Part shown: positions 37,225-45,908 of the stretch, piece after piece
Layout of the letters: every line of letters begins with the position of its first letter
Position numbering within the stretch: the stretch's first letter is position 1
Assembly (NCBI RefSeq): GCF_029625905.1
Contig: NZ_JARTLM010000008.1
Location: 86,097-150,096 of the forward strand
Source: Hydrogenovibrio sp. 3SP14C1
GTDB lineage: Bacteria; Pseudomonadota; Gammaproteobacteria; Thiomicrospirales; Thiomicrospiraceae
Length of the DNA: 64,000 bases
Reading direction: 5' to 3'
Program-made: the position numbers and the translations under genes
Notes under the pieces: generated by a model
Databases searched by the model: none
What the model saw: only the letters and a program-made list of their open reading frames with translations
What the model was told of the DNA's origin: nothing

Positions 37225-37740
37225 ATGAGTCAAGTTGGTCTATTCTATGGAACAGATACGGGTAACACTGAACGTGTTGCAGATATGATTAAGGATAAAA
37301 TTGGTAGTGATATTGTAGAGGTTCATGATATTGCCACAGCAAGCGCTGATGATTTTGCTAAATACGACAAGATTATCCTTGGTCAGCCGACTTGGTACTA
37401 TGGTGAGTTACAAAGCAGCTGGGATGATTTCTGGGACGAGTTTAAAGAAGTTGATTTCACCGATAAAACATTTGCTTGTTTCGGCTTAGGGGATCAGGCG
37501 GATTATGCTGAATACTTTTTGGACGCCATGGGCATGATGCATGATATCGCATTGGAAAATGGCGGTATTCCAGCAGGGTATTGGTCAACGGATGGATATG
37601 AGTTTGATGAATCTAAAGCCGTGACAGAAGATGATGAGTTTTTTGTCGGGCTTGCCATTGATGAAGATCAACAGCCAGAAATGACGGCAGAAAGAGTTGA
37701 TCAGTGGGTTGATCAGATTAAAGAAGAGATGTCTCTTTAA
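37225..37740 (+). CDS. fldA: Flavodoxin, long-chain
   Basis: FMN electron carrier that replaces ferredoxin, often under low iron. The protein is 171 residues. The phosphate loop GLFYGTDTGNTERVA lies at residues 5-19, the first FMN-stacking loop is GQPTWYYGELQ with Trp near 57, and the second is LGDQADYAEYFLDA. The extra loop after residue 120 marks the long-chain class. It is strongly acidic, as usual. The gene is alone, with its own inverted repeat upstream and two hairpins downstream. Confidence 0.95.
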   Translation: MSQVGLFYGTDTGNTERVADMIKDKIGSDIVEVHDIATASADDFAKYDKIILGQPTWYYGELQSSWDDFWDEFKEVDFTDKTFACFGLGDQADYAEYFLDAMGMMHDIALENGGIPAGYWSTDGYEFDESKAVTEDDEFFVGLAIDEDQQPEMTAERVDQWVDQIKEEMSL

Positions 37741-37751
37741 AATTTAATCTT

Positions 37752-37825
37752 TAAAAGAGACTTCTCTAATTTGAGTTTATTGTCTCTTTTACGTTCAAAA
37801 ACCACCAGGTCTGGTGGTTTTTTTA
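37752..37825 (+). terminator. Tandem hairpins after flavodoxin, second is a canonical terminator
   Basis: First, TAAAAGAGAC (37752-37761) pairs exactly with GTCTCTTTTA (37782-37791) over a 20-base loop. Second, ACCACCA (37801-37807) pairs with TGGTGGT (37812-37818) over a 4-base loop, preceded by an A-run and followed by TTTTTTTA. The second is the classic terminator; the first may stabilise the 3' end. Confidence 0.82.
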
Positions 37826-37864
37826 TTTATCTTATTGTTTTTACTTCTAAAAGCATGTTTTTAG

Positions 37865-37893
37865 TTTGAATATTCCTTTAAAGTCGTTATAAT
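37865..37893 (+). promoter_or_regulatory. Sigma70 promoter of the rpsF operon
   Basis: TTTGAA (37865-37870), 17-bp spacer, TATAAT (37888-37893). It lies 109 bp upstream of rpsF and leaves room for a regulatory leader. Confidence 0.7.
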
Positions 37894-37919
37894 ACTGCGC
37901 TTTCAGTATATTTAAATTC

Positions 37920-37999
37920 TGAATTTCCTTGCTTCACTATTTGTAGCACCTAAAAAGTTACGGTGGGAAGCTTACTTTTAAATCCATAAGGAGATCAAC
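37920..37999 (+). ncRNA. Possible S6:S18 autoregulatory leader of rpsF
   Basis: The transcript between the promoter and rpsF contains GCACC (37946-37950) able to pair with GGTG (37961-37964) over a short loop, then GGGAAGC before the ribosome binding site AAGGAG. S6:S18 complexes bind such short hairpins in rpsF leaders of many bacteria. The match is by eye only, so this remains tentative. Confidence 0.35.
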
Positions 38000-38001
38000 G
38001 A

Positions 38002-38346
38002 ATGCGTCATTATGAAGTCGTATTTTTAGTGCACCCTGATCAAAGCGAACAGGTTCCAGCAATGATTGAGCGTTACCGTGGACTAATCGAAGAGAATGGC
38101 GGAGCAATCCACCGTCTTGAAGATTGGGGTCGTCGTCAATTAGCTTATCTAATCAACAAAGTACACAAAGCTCATTACATCCTAATGAACATCGAGTGTG
38201 ATCAAGCGACTCTTAAAGAGTTAGAAAACTTGTTCTACTATAACGATGCGGTTTTGCGTGATATGTTTATTAAGCGCAACGAAGCAGTGACTGAGCCTTC
38301 AGTGATGGCTTCTCAAAAAGAAGATAAGCGTAGAGGAGATAAGTAA
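38002..38346 (+). CDS. rpsF: 30S ribosomal protein S6
   Basis: Central-domain 30S protein that binds 16S rRNA jointly with S18. The protein is 114 residues. [19 protein letters not shown], the loop [20 protein letters not shown] and [12 protein letters not shown] are canonical. The C-terminal tail is charged, and no polyglutamate tail is visible. Ribosome binding site AAGGAG precedes it. Its stop overlaps rpsR by one base (TAATG). No priB lies between rpsF and rpsR, unlike E. coli. Confidence 0.97.
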   Translation: MRHYEVVFLVHPDQSEQVPAMIERYRGLIEENGGAIHRLEDWGRRQLAYLINKVHKAHYILMNIECDQATLKELENLFYYNDAVLRDMFIKRNEAVTEPSVMASQKEDKRRGDK

Positions 38347-38573
38347 TGGCTAGAGGTTTTGGAAGAAAAAAATTCTGTCGTTTCACTGTAGAAGGCGTTA
38401 AAGAGATCGATTATAAAGATCTTGATACCCTAAAAAGCTACATCACTGAAACAGGTAAAATCGTACCAAGCCGTATTACGGGTACGAGCGCTAGATATCA
38501 ACGTCAGTTATCAACCGCTATTAAGCGTGCACGTTATTTAGCTTTATTACCATACACAGATCAACATAAGTAA
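38346..38573 (+). CDS. rpsR: 30S ribosomal protein S18
   Basis: Partner of S6 on the 30S platform. The protein is 75 residues. [21 protein letters not shown], then [22 protein letters not shown] and the basic [17 protein letters not shown] are typical. It retains one N-terminal cysteine (KKFCRF), not the zinc four-cysteine form. It is translationally coupled to rpsF. Confidence 0.97.
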   Translation: MARGFGRKKFCRFTVEGVKEIDYKDLDTLKSYITETGKIVPSRITGTSARYQRQLSTAIKRARYLALLPYTDQHK

Positions 38574-38606
38574 GTTTGATTTAGGAAGATAAGTAAAGGA
38601 TAAGAG

Positions 38607-39491
38607 ATGTTAAGTGTTGCTAAATATGTCATGAAAGGGCCTATGCAGGCCTTTATTGCAACACTGATTTTATCCGTACTAACTGTTTGGATTGCACCGT
38701 TTGGTGTGCTAGTCGGTGCCATTATCGCTTTGGTTACATTGCGAGTTGGTGAGACGGATGGCTTAAAAATCCTAGCGGCAGCAATGATTACAACGGCAGG
38801 GGCAGCACTCCTGATGTCTGGTTCAGTCTGGCCAGGAGTAGTTGCCATTGTCGAGTATATGTTGCCGGTTTGGCTTTTGAGTCTGGTATTAAAAAATACC
38901 AACTCATTAGCCTTGAGTTTAAGTTTAAGTATGCTGATGGCAGGATTAGGCGTAATTGCGTTTCATTTGGCTGTTGGTGATACCACAGTATGGTGGCAAC
39001 AGGTATTTAATACCTACTTGTTACCAGTATTTAATCAAACTGGAACCCCGTTCCCAGAAGAAATGTTTGCCAATTTGACCGATGTGGCAACCTTGCTCAT
39101 TGCAATGTTCGTCATCGTATTATGGTTTTCGATTCTTCTATTGGGACGTTGGTGGCAGAGTGCTTTATATGTTCCGGGTCAATTTCGTGAAGATTTTTAT
39201 GAAATTCGGCTTCCGAAAAATATTGCGCTGTTAGCTGTCTTTGTGGCACTGATCGGATTATTTACCCAATCTGTGTTAATTCAAGATTTATCAGGTGTGT
39301 TAATGGCAGGCCTGATGTTTCAAGGGTTAGCCGTTGCACATCATGCTGTGAATAAGCGACAAATGAACTCATTTTGGTTAGGCGGGCTTTATGTCTTTTT
39401 ATTTTTGTTTCCTCAAACGATATTGATTTTAGCGACCATTGGTTTGATAGACACTTGGGTGGATATTCGTAACCGTTGGTCAGAGACCTAA
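38607..39491 (+). CDS. Multi-pass membrane protein of the rpsR–rplI interval (DUF2232-like)
   Basis: A 294-residue protein with about eight to nine hydrophobic helices, starting MLSVAKYVMKGPMQAFIAT. Membrane proteins of this kind (DUF2232/YybS-like) sit between rpsR and rplI in many gammaproteobacteria, and the genomic position supports the call. Function is unknown; transport or envelope roles have been proposed only by context. A polar stretch PGQFREDFYEIRLPKNI separates the two membrane halves. Confidence 0.8.
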   Translation: MLSVAKYVMKGPMQAFIATLILSVLTVWIAPFGVLVGAIIALVTLRVGETDGLKILAAAMITTAGAALLMSGSVWPGVVAIVEYMLPVWLLSLVLKNTNSLALSLSLSMLMAGLGVIAFHLAVGDTTVWWQQVFNTYLLPVFNQTGTPFPEEMFANLTDVATLLIAMFVIVLWFSILLLGRWWQSALYVPGQFREDFYEIRLPKNIALLAVFVALIGLFTQSVLIQDLSGVLMAGLMFQGLAVAHHAVNKRQMNSFWLGGLYVFLFLFPQTILILATIGLIDTWVDIRNRWSET

Positions 39492-39529
39492 ATATTTAGG
39501 TCAAGAATTTAACTTTAGAGGTTTTAGCC

Positions 39530-39982
39530 ATGAATGTTATTTTGCTTGAAAAAGTACAAAACCTAGGCTCGTTAGGTGAGCAAGTTACAGTTAAGTCTGG
39601 CTTTGCGCGTAATTTCCTAATTCCACAAGGAAAAGCAAAACCAGCAACAAAAGAAAACATTGCTGAGTTTGAAGCACGCCGTGCTGAGCTTGAAAAACTA
39701 GCAGCAGAAGCACTAGCATCTGCACAAACTGTTTATGAAAAAATGAACGGTACAGTTGTGACGATTGAATCTGTTGCAGGTGACGAAGGTAAATTATTCG
39801 GTTCTATCGGAACAGCAGATATTGCAGATGCATTATCAAACGCTGGTTTTGATGTTGAGCGTAAGGATATTCGTATGCCAGAAGGTGCACTACGTTATGT
39901 AGGAACTTTTGAATTTGATGTTGAGCTACACTCTGATGTAGTGGCGTCAATTACAGTTGAAGTAAAAGCATCTGAAGACTAA
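39530..39982 (+). CDS. rplI: 50S ribosomal protein L9
   Basis: Elongated two-domain 23S rRNA-binding protein near the L1 stalk. The protein is 150 residues. The N-terminal domain [19 protein letters not shown] and [13 protein letters not shown] match, then the long connecting helix (about 40-75), then the C-terminal domain ending in TVEVKASED. Ribosome binding site TAGAGG lies upstream. It ends the operon with a strong terminator. Confidence 0.98.
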   Translation: MNVILLEKVQNLGSLGEQVTVKSGFARNFLIPQGKAKPATKENIAEFEARRAELEKLAAEALASAQTVYEKMNGTVVTIESVAGDEGKLFGSIGTADIADALSNAGFDVERKDIRMPEGALRYVGTFEFDVELHSDVVASITVEVKASED

Positions 39983-40013
39983 GAAGATTCCTGCCTAACA
40001 GGCATGACTTCAT

Positions 40014-40041
40014 AAAAGCGAGGCGCGTCCTCGCTTTTTTT
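40014..40041 (+). terminator. Intrinsic terminator after rplI
   Basis: AAAAGCGAGG (40014-40023) pairs with CCTCGCTTTT (40029-40038) over loop CGCGT, followed by further T residues. A smaller TGCCT/AGGCA hairpin precedes it at about 39992-40004. Confidence 0.88.
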
Positions 40042-40269
40042 ATTTCTAAAATTTATGAATACGTTGTTTTCGGTATAAGCTCGCTTTAGAGGGCTTTGTG
40101 ATGCCTTTGTTTTTTAGTGGCAAAACAAGTTCAGTTAAAATGGGTTAAAAGCTCAAAATGGCGAGTTATTCTTCGTATAATATATCTCTTTAAATAGATT
40201 GTATTGAAATTAAATATCGATAACAATTTTCTTTTTTCATCGAACACTGTGAGTTGGTTTAAATATTAA

Positions 40270-41691
40270 ATGAGTCAGGACGCACTTTTTAAAACCCCGC
40301 CCCATTCAATTGAATCGGAGCAGTCCGTCATTGGCGGATTAATGTTGGATAATGAAAAGTTTTCCGATATTTCTGTCCTTTTAAAAACAGAAGATTTTTA
40401 CACTCAACAACACCAACTGATCTATACCGCTATTTCTCATTTGAGTGAGCGTAATAAACCATTTGACCTGATTACGGTCATCGAGATGCTGGAGTCAACC
40501 GGAAAACTCCCTGAAGTAGGCGACAAGCAATACCTCATTGATTTGGTTTCGAATACGCCTGGCTCTGTTAATATTGATTTCTACGCAGAAACGGTTCGGG
40601 AAAAAGCGATTTTACGCTCACTGATTACCGTCTCGAATGAGATTTCTGAAGCCAGTTATTTCCCACAAGGCAAAGATATTCGTGAGGTCCTAGATCTCGC
40701 TGAATCTAAAGTCATGGGGATTGCTGAGCACGGATCAGGTAAACAGCGTGAGTACCAGACAATGGAAGCTTTGCTGAACAAAGCAGTCAGCACCATTGAT
40801 GAGCGCTTTAATTCTGATGGCTCTATTACCGGGCTTGCGACCAAATTAAATGATTTTGATGAAGTGACATCCGGTCTTCAAAATGGTGATCTAATCATCG
40901 TTGCCGGGCGTCCGTCGATGGGGAAAACGACCTTCTCGATGAACTTGGCTGAAAATATTGCAATGCAAGGCGCGCCAGTGGCCGTTTTCAGTATGGAAAT
41001 GCCAGGGGAACAACTTGTCCTTCGTATGATCAGCTCAATTGGTCGAATTGATGCAGAGCGAGTACGAACCGGTAAGTTACAGCAAGAAGATTGGCCAAAC
41101 CTGAATAAAGCCGTGAGTATGTTGTCTCAAGCTCAAGTGTTTATTGATGATACGCCTGCATTAATGATTACAGATTTACGTGCCCGTGCGCGAAGAATCG
41201 ATAAAGATATTCGTGATGAGCAACTGAAGAAAGCCATCGAATCGGGTGTTGAAAATCCGGAATCACAAGTCACGGGGTTAGGCCTGATTGTTATCGATTA
41301 TCTCCAATTGATGCGCGGTTCAACCAATACCGACAATCGTGTGAATGAGATTTCTGAAATTTCTCGTGGTTTGAAGACCATCGCTAAAGAATTAAACGTG
41401 CCGGTCATTGCGCTGTCACAGCTCAGTCGTAACCTAGAGCAGCGTCCCGATAAACGCCCCAAAATGGCGGATTTGCGTGAGTCAGGGGCAATTGAGCAGG
41501 ATGCGGATTTAATTATCTTTATTTATCGTGATGAGGTTTATAATCCGGATAGTGAAGATAAGGGCACGGCTGAAATTATCCTTGGGAAACACCGAAACGG
41601 TGCACTCGCTAATATTCGATTGACCTTTATTGGTCAATATACCAAGTTTGAGAATTATGCTGGGTTCGATGTACCTGATGACCCTTATTAA
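40270..41691 (+). CDS. dnaB: Replicative DNA helicase DnaB
   Basis: Hexameric 5'-3' helicase of the replication fork. The protein is 473 residues with no intein. The N-terminal primase-binding domain (about 8-110) starts TPPHSIESEQSVIGGLML. The RecA-like domain carries Walker A GRPSMGKTTFSMN, the DnaB motif VIDYLQLMRG and the ALSQLSRNLEQRPDKRP loop. A -10-like TATAAT is at 40176-40181 in the 287-bp gap upstream. It stands in the usual rplI–dnaB–alr order. Confidence 0.97.
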   Translation: MSQDALFKTPPHSIESEQSVIGGLMLDNEKFSDISVLLKTEDFYTQQHQLIYTAISHLSERNKPFDLITVIEMLESTGKLPEVGDKQYLIDLVSNTPGSVNIDFYAETVREKAILRSLITVSNEISEASYFPQGKDIREVLDLAESKVMGIAEHGSGKQREYQTMEALLNKAVSTIDERFNSDGSITGLATKLNDFDEVTSGLQNGDLIIVAGRPSMGKTTFSMNLAENIAMQGAPVAVFSMEMPGEQLVLRMISSIGRIDAERVRTGKLQQEDWPNLNKAVSMLSQAQVFIDDTPALMITDLRARARRIDKDIRDEQLKKAIESGVENPESQVTGLGLIVIDYLQLMRGSTNTDNRVNEISEISRGLKTIAKELNVPVIALSQLSRNLEQRPDKRPKMADLRESGAIEQDADLIIFIYRDEVYNPDSEDKGTAEIILGKHRNGALANIRLTFIGQYTKFENYAGFDVPDDPY

Positions 41692-41692
41692 A

Positions 41693-41721
41693 AGCATTCC
41701 AGTAAGAGAGGTTAGAATGCT
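41693..41721. repeat. Short inverted repeat between dnaB and alr
   Basis: AGCATTC (41693-41699) and GAATGCT (41715-41721) are exact complements separated by 15 bases, directly after the dnaB stop. No T-run follows. Role unknown; possibly mRNA 3'-end structure. Confidence 0.35.
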
Positions 41722-41763
41722 ACAGACATTCTTTCAACAAATCAGCGTTAGAGCACTTTCCTC

Positions 41764-42837
41764 ATGATGGCTTACCGTCCGGTCAAGGCATTAATTCATT
41801 TGAATGCTTTGCAACAAAACCTTCGTCAAGTGAAAACCTTTGCCCCCGATGCTAAAGTGCTGGCCATTATCAAATCAAATGGATATGGTCACGGTATTGA
41901 AAGAGTGGCAGCGCAATTGTCTCAAGCCGATGGATACGGTGTTGCCTGTATCGAAGAGGCCATCGTGTTACGTCAACAAGGCTTTTTACATCCCATTGTT
42001 CTATTGGAAGGGTTGTTCTCCGAAGCTGAATTAACCATCGCCATTCAACATCGTCTGGAGTTTGCTGTTCATTCTTTTGTACAACTGGAATGGTTGAAAA
42101 ACAGTCATCTTAAAGCCCCTTTGAATATTTGGTTGAAACTGGATACTGGAATGCATCGTCTTGGGTTTCAGGCACATGAGATTGAGAAAGTGATTGCAGA
42201 GATTAAGGCTTTGCCTACCGTCGTTAATATACATCTGATGTCACATTTTGCTTCAGCAGATGAGTCTGAGTCTTTTACAAGACAACAATTATCTACGTTT
42301 AACCAAGTTGCTAAAACTTTAAACTGCCCTCGAAGCATTGCCAACTCTGCCGGAGTGCAACGTTATCCTGAAAGCCATCTGGACTGGGTTCGTCCAGGCA
42401 TTATGTTGTATGGCGCTTGTGCGACCAGTGACACCGTACCTGGGTTGAAACCGGTCATGACTTTAATGTCTCAAATCATCAGTCTAAAATGGATTGAATC
42501 AGGTGAAACGGTGGGGTACGGTCAAACTTGGCAAGCAACTGATCAAAGCTTGATTGCTGTGGTCGCAATTGGTTATGGAGATGGCTACCCACGTCATGCG
42601 CCTTCAGGCACACCTGTTTTGATTCATGGTAAACGGATGCCGCTCGTCGGCCGTGTTTCAATGGATATGATTACGGTGGACGTGACGGAGCTTGCTCAAA
42701 AGGTTGCGATTGGCGATGAAGCGATTTTGTGGGGGCAAGGGCTGCCGGTTGATGTCATTGCGCAAGCTTGCGGAACCATTGGTTATGAATTGCTCTGTGG
42801 TGTGACGCAGCGGGTTCCCAGAGTTGAGGAGAACTAA
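41764..42837 (+). CDS. alr: Alanine racemase
   Basis: PLP enzyme making D-alanine for peptidoglycan. The protein is 357 residues from ATG 41764 (a second ATG at 41767 is equally possible). The PLP-lysine motif is VLAIIKSNGYGHG near residue 32, and the catalytic tyrosine region is GYGDGYPRHAP near residue 266. It follows dnaB by 72 bp with a weak ribosome binding site. nudF begins immediately after its stop. Confidence 0.95.
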   Translation: MMAYRPVKALIHLNALQQNLRQVKTFAPDAKVLAIIKSNGYGHGIERVAAQLSQADGYGVACIEEAIVLRQQGFLHPIVLLEGLFSEAELTIAIQHRLEFAVHSFVQLEWLKNSHLKAPLNIWLKLDTGMHRLGFQAHEIEKVIAEIKALPTVVNIHLMSHFASADESESFTRQQLSTFNQVAKTLNCPRSIANSAGVQRYPESHLDWVRPGIMLYGACATSDTVPGLKPVMTLMSQIISLKWIESGETVGYGQTWQATDQSLIAVVAIGYGDGYPRHAPSGTPVLIHGKRMPLVGRVSMDMITVDVTELAQKVAIGDEAILWGQGLPVDVIAQACGTIGYELLCGVTQRVPRVEEN

Positions 42838-43431
42838 GTGGCGCACACAAAAAAAATCGAATTGCTCAAAACGCATCATGCCTATGACGGCTTCTTTAAA
42901 ATTGATAAATTGACCTATCGTCATACCTTATTTAAAGGCGGCTGGACGCCCGCGATTGATAGAGAACTTTTTAAGCGTGGTGAAGCGGTTATTGTTTTAT
43001 TGTATGACCTGCAAGCAGAAGTCGTCGTTCTTATTGAGCAATGTCGTGCTGGGGCATTACCGCATGCCTCATTGAAAAATGACCAGGCCTGGCTAATTGA
43101 ACCTGTGGCAGGTATGGTTGAACCAGGGGAATCTAATCTGGCTGCCTGTAAAAGAGAAGCTTTTGAAGAAGCGGGTGTGACAGGGGCTAAGTTTGAATAT
43201 ATTTGCCAGTTTTATCCTAGTCCGGGTGGTAGTGATGAAATTTTGCATTTATATGGCGCTGAAGTCGATTCAACTGCCCTTCCAGATTATGCCGGGGAAG
43301 CCAGTGAAGTGGAAGACATCCGTTTGATTAAAATGCCCTTTTCACGAGCAAAATCTAAATTGATGAAAGCTGAATTTAATGTTGCCAGTACGATTATTGC
43401 ACTGCAATGGTTGTTGTTCCAGAAACTTTAA
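42838..43431 (+). CDS. nudF: ADP-ribose pyrophosphatase (Nudix hydrolase)
   Basis: Hydrolyses ADP-ribose to AMP and ribose-5-phosphate. The protein is 197 residues. The start is GTG 42838, directly after the alr stop, with GAGGAG at 42825-42830. The Nudix box is GMVEPGESNLAACKREAFEEAG (partly given) at about residues 95-117, and the GG-SDE segment PSPGGSDEILHLYGAEV is typical of ADPRase. It is probably co-transcribed with alr and the following membrane gene. Confidence 0.93.
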   Translation: MAHTKKIELLKTHHAYDGFFKIDKLTYRHTLFKGGWTPAIDRELFKRGEAVIVLLYDLQAEVVVLIEQCRAGALPHASLKNDQAWLIEPVAGMVEPGESNLAACKREAFEEAGVTGAKFEYICQFYPSPGGSDEILHLYGAEVDSTALPDYAGEASEVEDIRLIKMPFSRAKSKLMKAEFNVASTIIALQWLLFQKL

Positions 43432-43447
43432 AAGGATAGTGAACCCT

Positions 43448-43861
43448 ATGTTTTGCTTATTTAAAAATTCAAAAATCGCTTATCCATTTAACTGGATTGT
43501 TCTGCTACTGAGTTTAGCGGGTGTTACTTATTGGTTACATTTTGCTTTTATTGAAAAAGAGTTTTTGATGACCATGTTTGAAGGGCAAGCGCTATTTGTC
43601 GATCTTTTACTTGGTATCCCCGTGGTGTTGATTTTTGCCGTGGTAGTTTACGCCATGATTTTTTGGACTTTGAAAGTTTTAATTATTCTATTTTTCCCGC
43701 AACTGATTATTCAGTTAGAGGCGCCACAAGCTGAATTAAGCGATGAGCTGGATCCCTCTTTAGGTGAATCTTACTGGCAACAGGAAGATGGAGAGCATTC
43801 GGACTCAGAAATGCCTTCCAAATCATCTCAAGATGATGAGCATCATTCGACCAAAAAATAA
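43448..43861 (+). CDS. Small two-helix membrane protein with acidic tail, unknown
   Basis: A 137-residue protein from ATG 43448, preceded by AAAGGA. Two hydrophobic segments are visible (about 15-35 and 53-85, the second long and possibly two passes). The last 45 residues are rich in Asp, Glu, Ser and His (DELDPSLGE … DDEHHSTKK), probably cytoplasmic and disordered. I recognise no family. It sits between nudF and norM; its stop TAA is immediately followed by the norM ATG, so co-translation with the MATE pump is likely. Confidence 0.7.
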   Translation: MFCLFKNSKIAYPFNWIVLLLSLAGVTYWLHFAFIEKEFLMTMFEGQALFVDLLLGIPVVLIFAVVVYAMIFWTLKVLIILFFPQLIIQLEAPQAELSDELDPSLGESYWQQEDGEHSDSEMPSKSSQDDEHHSTKK

Positions 43862-45247
43862 ATGTCTAATATCTCTTTTCAATCTTACCAAGCTGAATTT
43901 AAATATCTGATTCGGTTAGCCATTCCAATCTTATTAGCTCAGCTCGCCTTAACAGGGTTGGGCGTTGTCGATACCATCATGTCGGGTCGAGTCGGCACGG
44001 ATGATCTAGCTGCGATTGGGTTGGGAACCAGTTTACTGTTTCCCGTCTTTATGGTTTCAACCGGTATTTTGCTGGCGATAACACCTTTGGTGGCGAAACA
44101 AAAAGGCCGTAAAAATTGGCAAGGCATTACACATTACTTACATCAGTCTTTGTGGTTATCGATTCCATTAGGACTCATTTCTTTACTAGCGTTGATGCAT
44201 TTGCAATGGGTATTGGATCTATTGCCACTGTCTTCAAATGTCTATCAGTTGACCGACGACTATTTGTTTTATATCGCTTTTGGGTTGCCTGGAATTGTGC
44301 TGTATCAAGCATTTCGTTTCTTCTGGGAAGGGTTGGGGTTAACCATTCCGACTATGCTGATTAGTTTCTTTGCATTATTGTTGAATATTCCATTAAATGC
44401 CTTGTTTATTTATGGCTGGGGCCCGGTGGAAGCTTATGGCGCAGCAGGTTGTGGGATTGCCTCGGCCATCGTTATGTGGTCAATGTTTGTGGTCAGTGTG
44501 GTTTATGTGCTGACTTCGGCTAAGACTCGCACTCTGGTCGGGTTGAAGTTGGCATTGTTTGAACGCCCGAGTTGGTCAAAAGGTATTTCAGATATCTTAT
44601 CCTTGGGCATTCCAAATACCTTGGCGCTTTTATTTGAGGTCAGCTTATTCAGTTTTATCGCGCTGTTTATCGCGCAACTGGGGACGGTTGTCATTGCAGC
44701 CCATCAAGTAGCAATCAGTTATACCTCGTTGGCTTTTATGGTGCCTTTAAGTATGGCAATGGCGATTACAGTACGCGTTGGAGAAGCCTATGGGCAAAGC
44801 TCATTAAAGGCGCTTAAAGTCAGTGTTCGAACAGGGGTAGGCTCGGCTGCTCTGTTTAGCGGGGTAATCGCTTTATTTACGTATGCCATGATGCAAGACA
44901 TTGCACAGTTCTATACCACAGATACGAAGGTGATTATTCTGGCGGGCACCTTGTTATTATTTGCTGCTTTTTATCAGGTGTTTGATGCGGTGCAAGTCGC
45001 TTCAGCAGGTGCTTTAAGAGGACTGCATAGCACGAAAGTGACAATGGTAGTCACCTTTATCAGCTATTGGTTGATTGGGCTTGGAATGGGCTATGTGTTT
45101 GCCTTTACCGATTGGATCATGCCTAAAAGCGGGGTGGCTGGCTTCTGGTTAGGCATTGTGTTGGGGTTAATATTAGCTGCGATTTTGTTACAGATTAAAC
45201 TACATATGTTGGTTAAACGGCTTACTAGAGAAGGAGAACTCGCGTAA
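43862..45247 (+). CDS. norM: MATE family multidrug efflux transporter (NorM type)
   Basis: A 461-residue inner-membrane pump with 12 hydrophobic helices. It exports cationic drugs in exchange for Na+ or H+. The N-terminal helix PILLAQLALTGLGVVDTIMSG and the loop IGLGTSLLFPVFMV match NorM, as does VTRPxxxA-like packing in the second half (HQVAISYTSLAFMVPLSMAM, partly shown). The start directly follows the upstream small membrane protein. It overlaps ychJ by one base (TAATG). Confidence 0.93.
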   Translation: MSNISFQSYQAEFKYLIRLAIPILLAQLALTGLGVVDTIMSGRVGTDDLAAIGLGTSLLFPVFMVSTGILLAITPLVAKQKGRKNWQGITHYLHQSLWLSIPLGLISLLALMHLQWVLDLLPLSSNVYQLTDDYLFYIAFGLPGIVLYQAFRFFWEGLGLTIPTMLISFFALLLNIPLNALFIYGWGPVEAYGAAGCGIASAIVMWSMFVVSVVYVLTSAKTRTLVGLKLALFERPSWSKGISDILSLGIPNTLALLFEVSLFSFIALFIAQLGTVVIAAHQVAISYTSLAFMVPLSMAMAITVRVGEAYGQSSLKALKVSVRTGVGSAALFSGVIALFTYAMMQDIAQFYTTDTKVIILAGTLLLFAAFYQVFDAVQVASAGALRGLHSTKVTMVVTFISYWLIGLGMGYVFAFTDWIMPKSGVAGFWLGIVLGLILAAILLQIKLHMLVKRLTREGELA

Positions 45248-45627
45248 TGACGGCTTGCCCATGCGGATCTAAAAAAACGTATGCAGAGTGTTGTGAACCC
45301 TTTCACTTGGGGCAAACGTTCCCTCAAAGTGCGGAGCGATTGATGCGAACTCGTTACAGTGCTTATGTGATGAAACTAGAACAATATCTCATCAATACCT
45401 GGGCGGAAAGCACTCGACCCAACCAAATTGAATTTGAAGAGAATATACATTGGCTGAGACTTCGTATTGTAAAAACCAAACAGGGTCATGCGGAAGATCA
45501 AAAAGGCATGGTCTTTTTTAAAGCTTTTTATGAGGTTGATGGAGAGAAGGGGATGATGACTGAAAAAAGCCAATTTATTCGAGATGAAGCAGGGCACTGG
45601 GCTTACCTGTCTGGCGAAGTCTCTTAG
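45247..45627 (+). CDS. YchJ family SEC-C motif protein
   Basis: A 126-residue UPF0225/YchJ protein. The N-terminal SEC-C-like zinc motif is CPCGSKKTYAECC (residues 4-16). The following NTF2-like core contains SAERLMRTRYSAYVM and the conserved TWAESTRP. E. coli YchJ has a second SEC-C motif at the C-terminus; here the protein ends after WAYLSGEVS, so only the N-terminal motif is present. Function unknown. It is coupled to norM by TAATG. Confidence 0.88.
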   Translation: MTACPCGSKKTYAECCEPFHLGQTFPQSAERLMRTRYSAYVMKLEQYLINTWAESTRPNQIEFEENIHWLRLRIVKTKQGHAEDQKGMVFFKAFYEVDGEKGMMTEKSQFIRDEAGHWAYLSGEVS

Positions 45628-45673
45628 CGAGACATCTCATCTTTATTACTCGATAAAGCCATAAAGGCGATTT

Positions 45674-45717
45674 GGTAGCGGGTTTAAATAGTTTTGAATT
45701 AACTTAAATCCGCTACC
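45674..45717. repeat. Strong 14-bp hairpin between ychJ and the small membrane gene
   Basis: The 14-base arm at 45674-45687 (GGTAGCGGGTTTAA) pairs with 45704-45717 (TTAAATCCGCTACC) with a single G·T wobble over a 16-base loop. It is 47 bp past ychJ and 8 bp past the convergent small gene. No clear U-run on either strand. It may be a bidirectional terminator or a palindromic repeat element. Confidence 0.55.
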
Positions 45718-45724
45718 CGGTGTT

Positions 45725-45856
45725 TTATTGTTCTTTATTTTTAAACACTCGGTATAGCCACCACATTAATAATCCCACCACAGTTAGGCTAGCGAATAAC
45801 AACCCTAATGTAATGATAATGGCTGAGCCAACGTCGTCTAACCCGATACTTTGCAT
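45725..45856 (-). CDS. 43-residue single-helix membrane protein
   Basis: Reverse-strand ORF with ATG at 45854-45856, ribosome binding site AAAGGA five bases upstream, and stop at 45725. It begins MQSIGLDDVGSAIII, has one hydrophobic helix of about 22 residues ending in MWWLYR, and closes with basic KNKEQ, giving a positive-inside cytoplasmic C-terminus. Too short for routine gene calling. It resembles small single-span proteins such as the DUF3149 class in layout only. Supported by the ribosome binding site and topology; function unknown. Confidence 0.55.
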   Translation of the reverse strand: MQSIGLDDVGSAIIITLGLLFASLTVVGLLMWWLYRVFKNKEQ

Positions 45857-45908
45857 GCCTATCCTTTCTTTTTATCAATGAATCAAATTTAATAGGTAAA
45901 ATTTCCCT

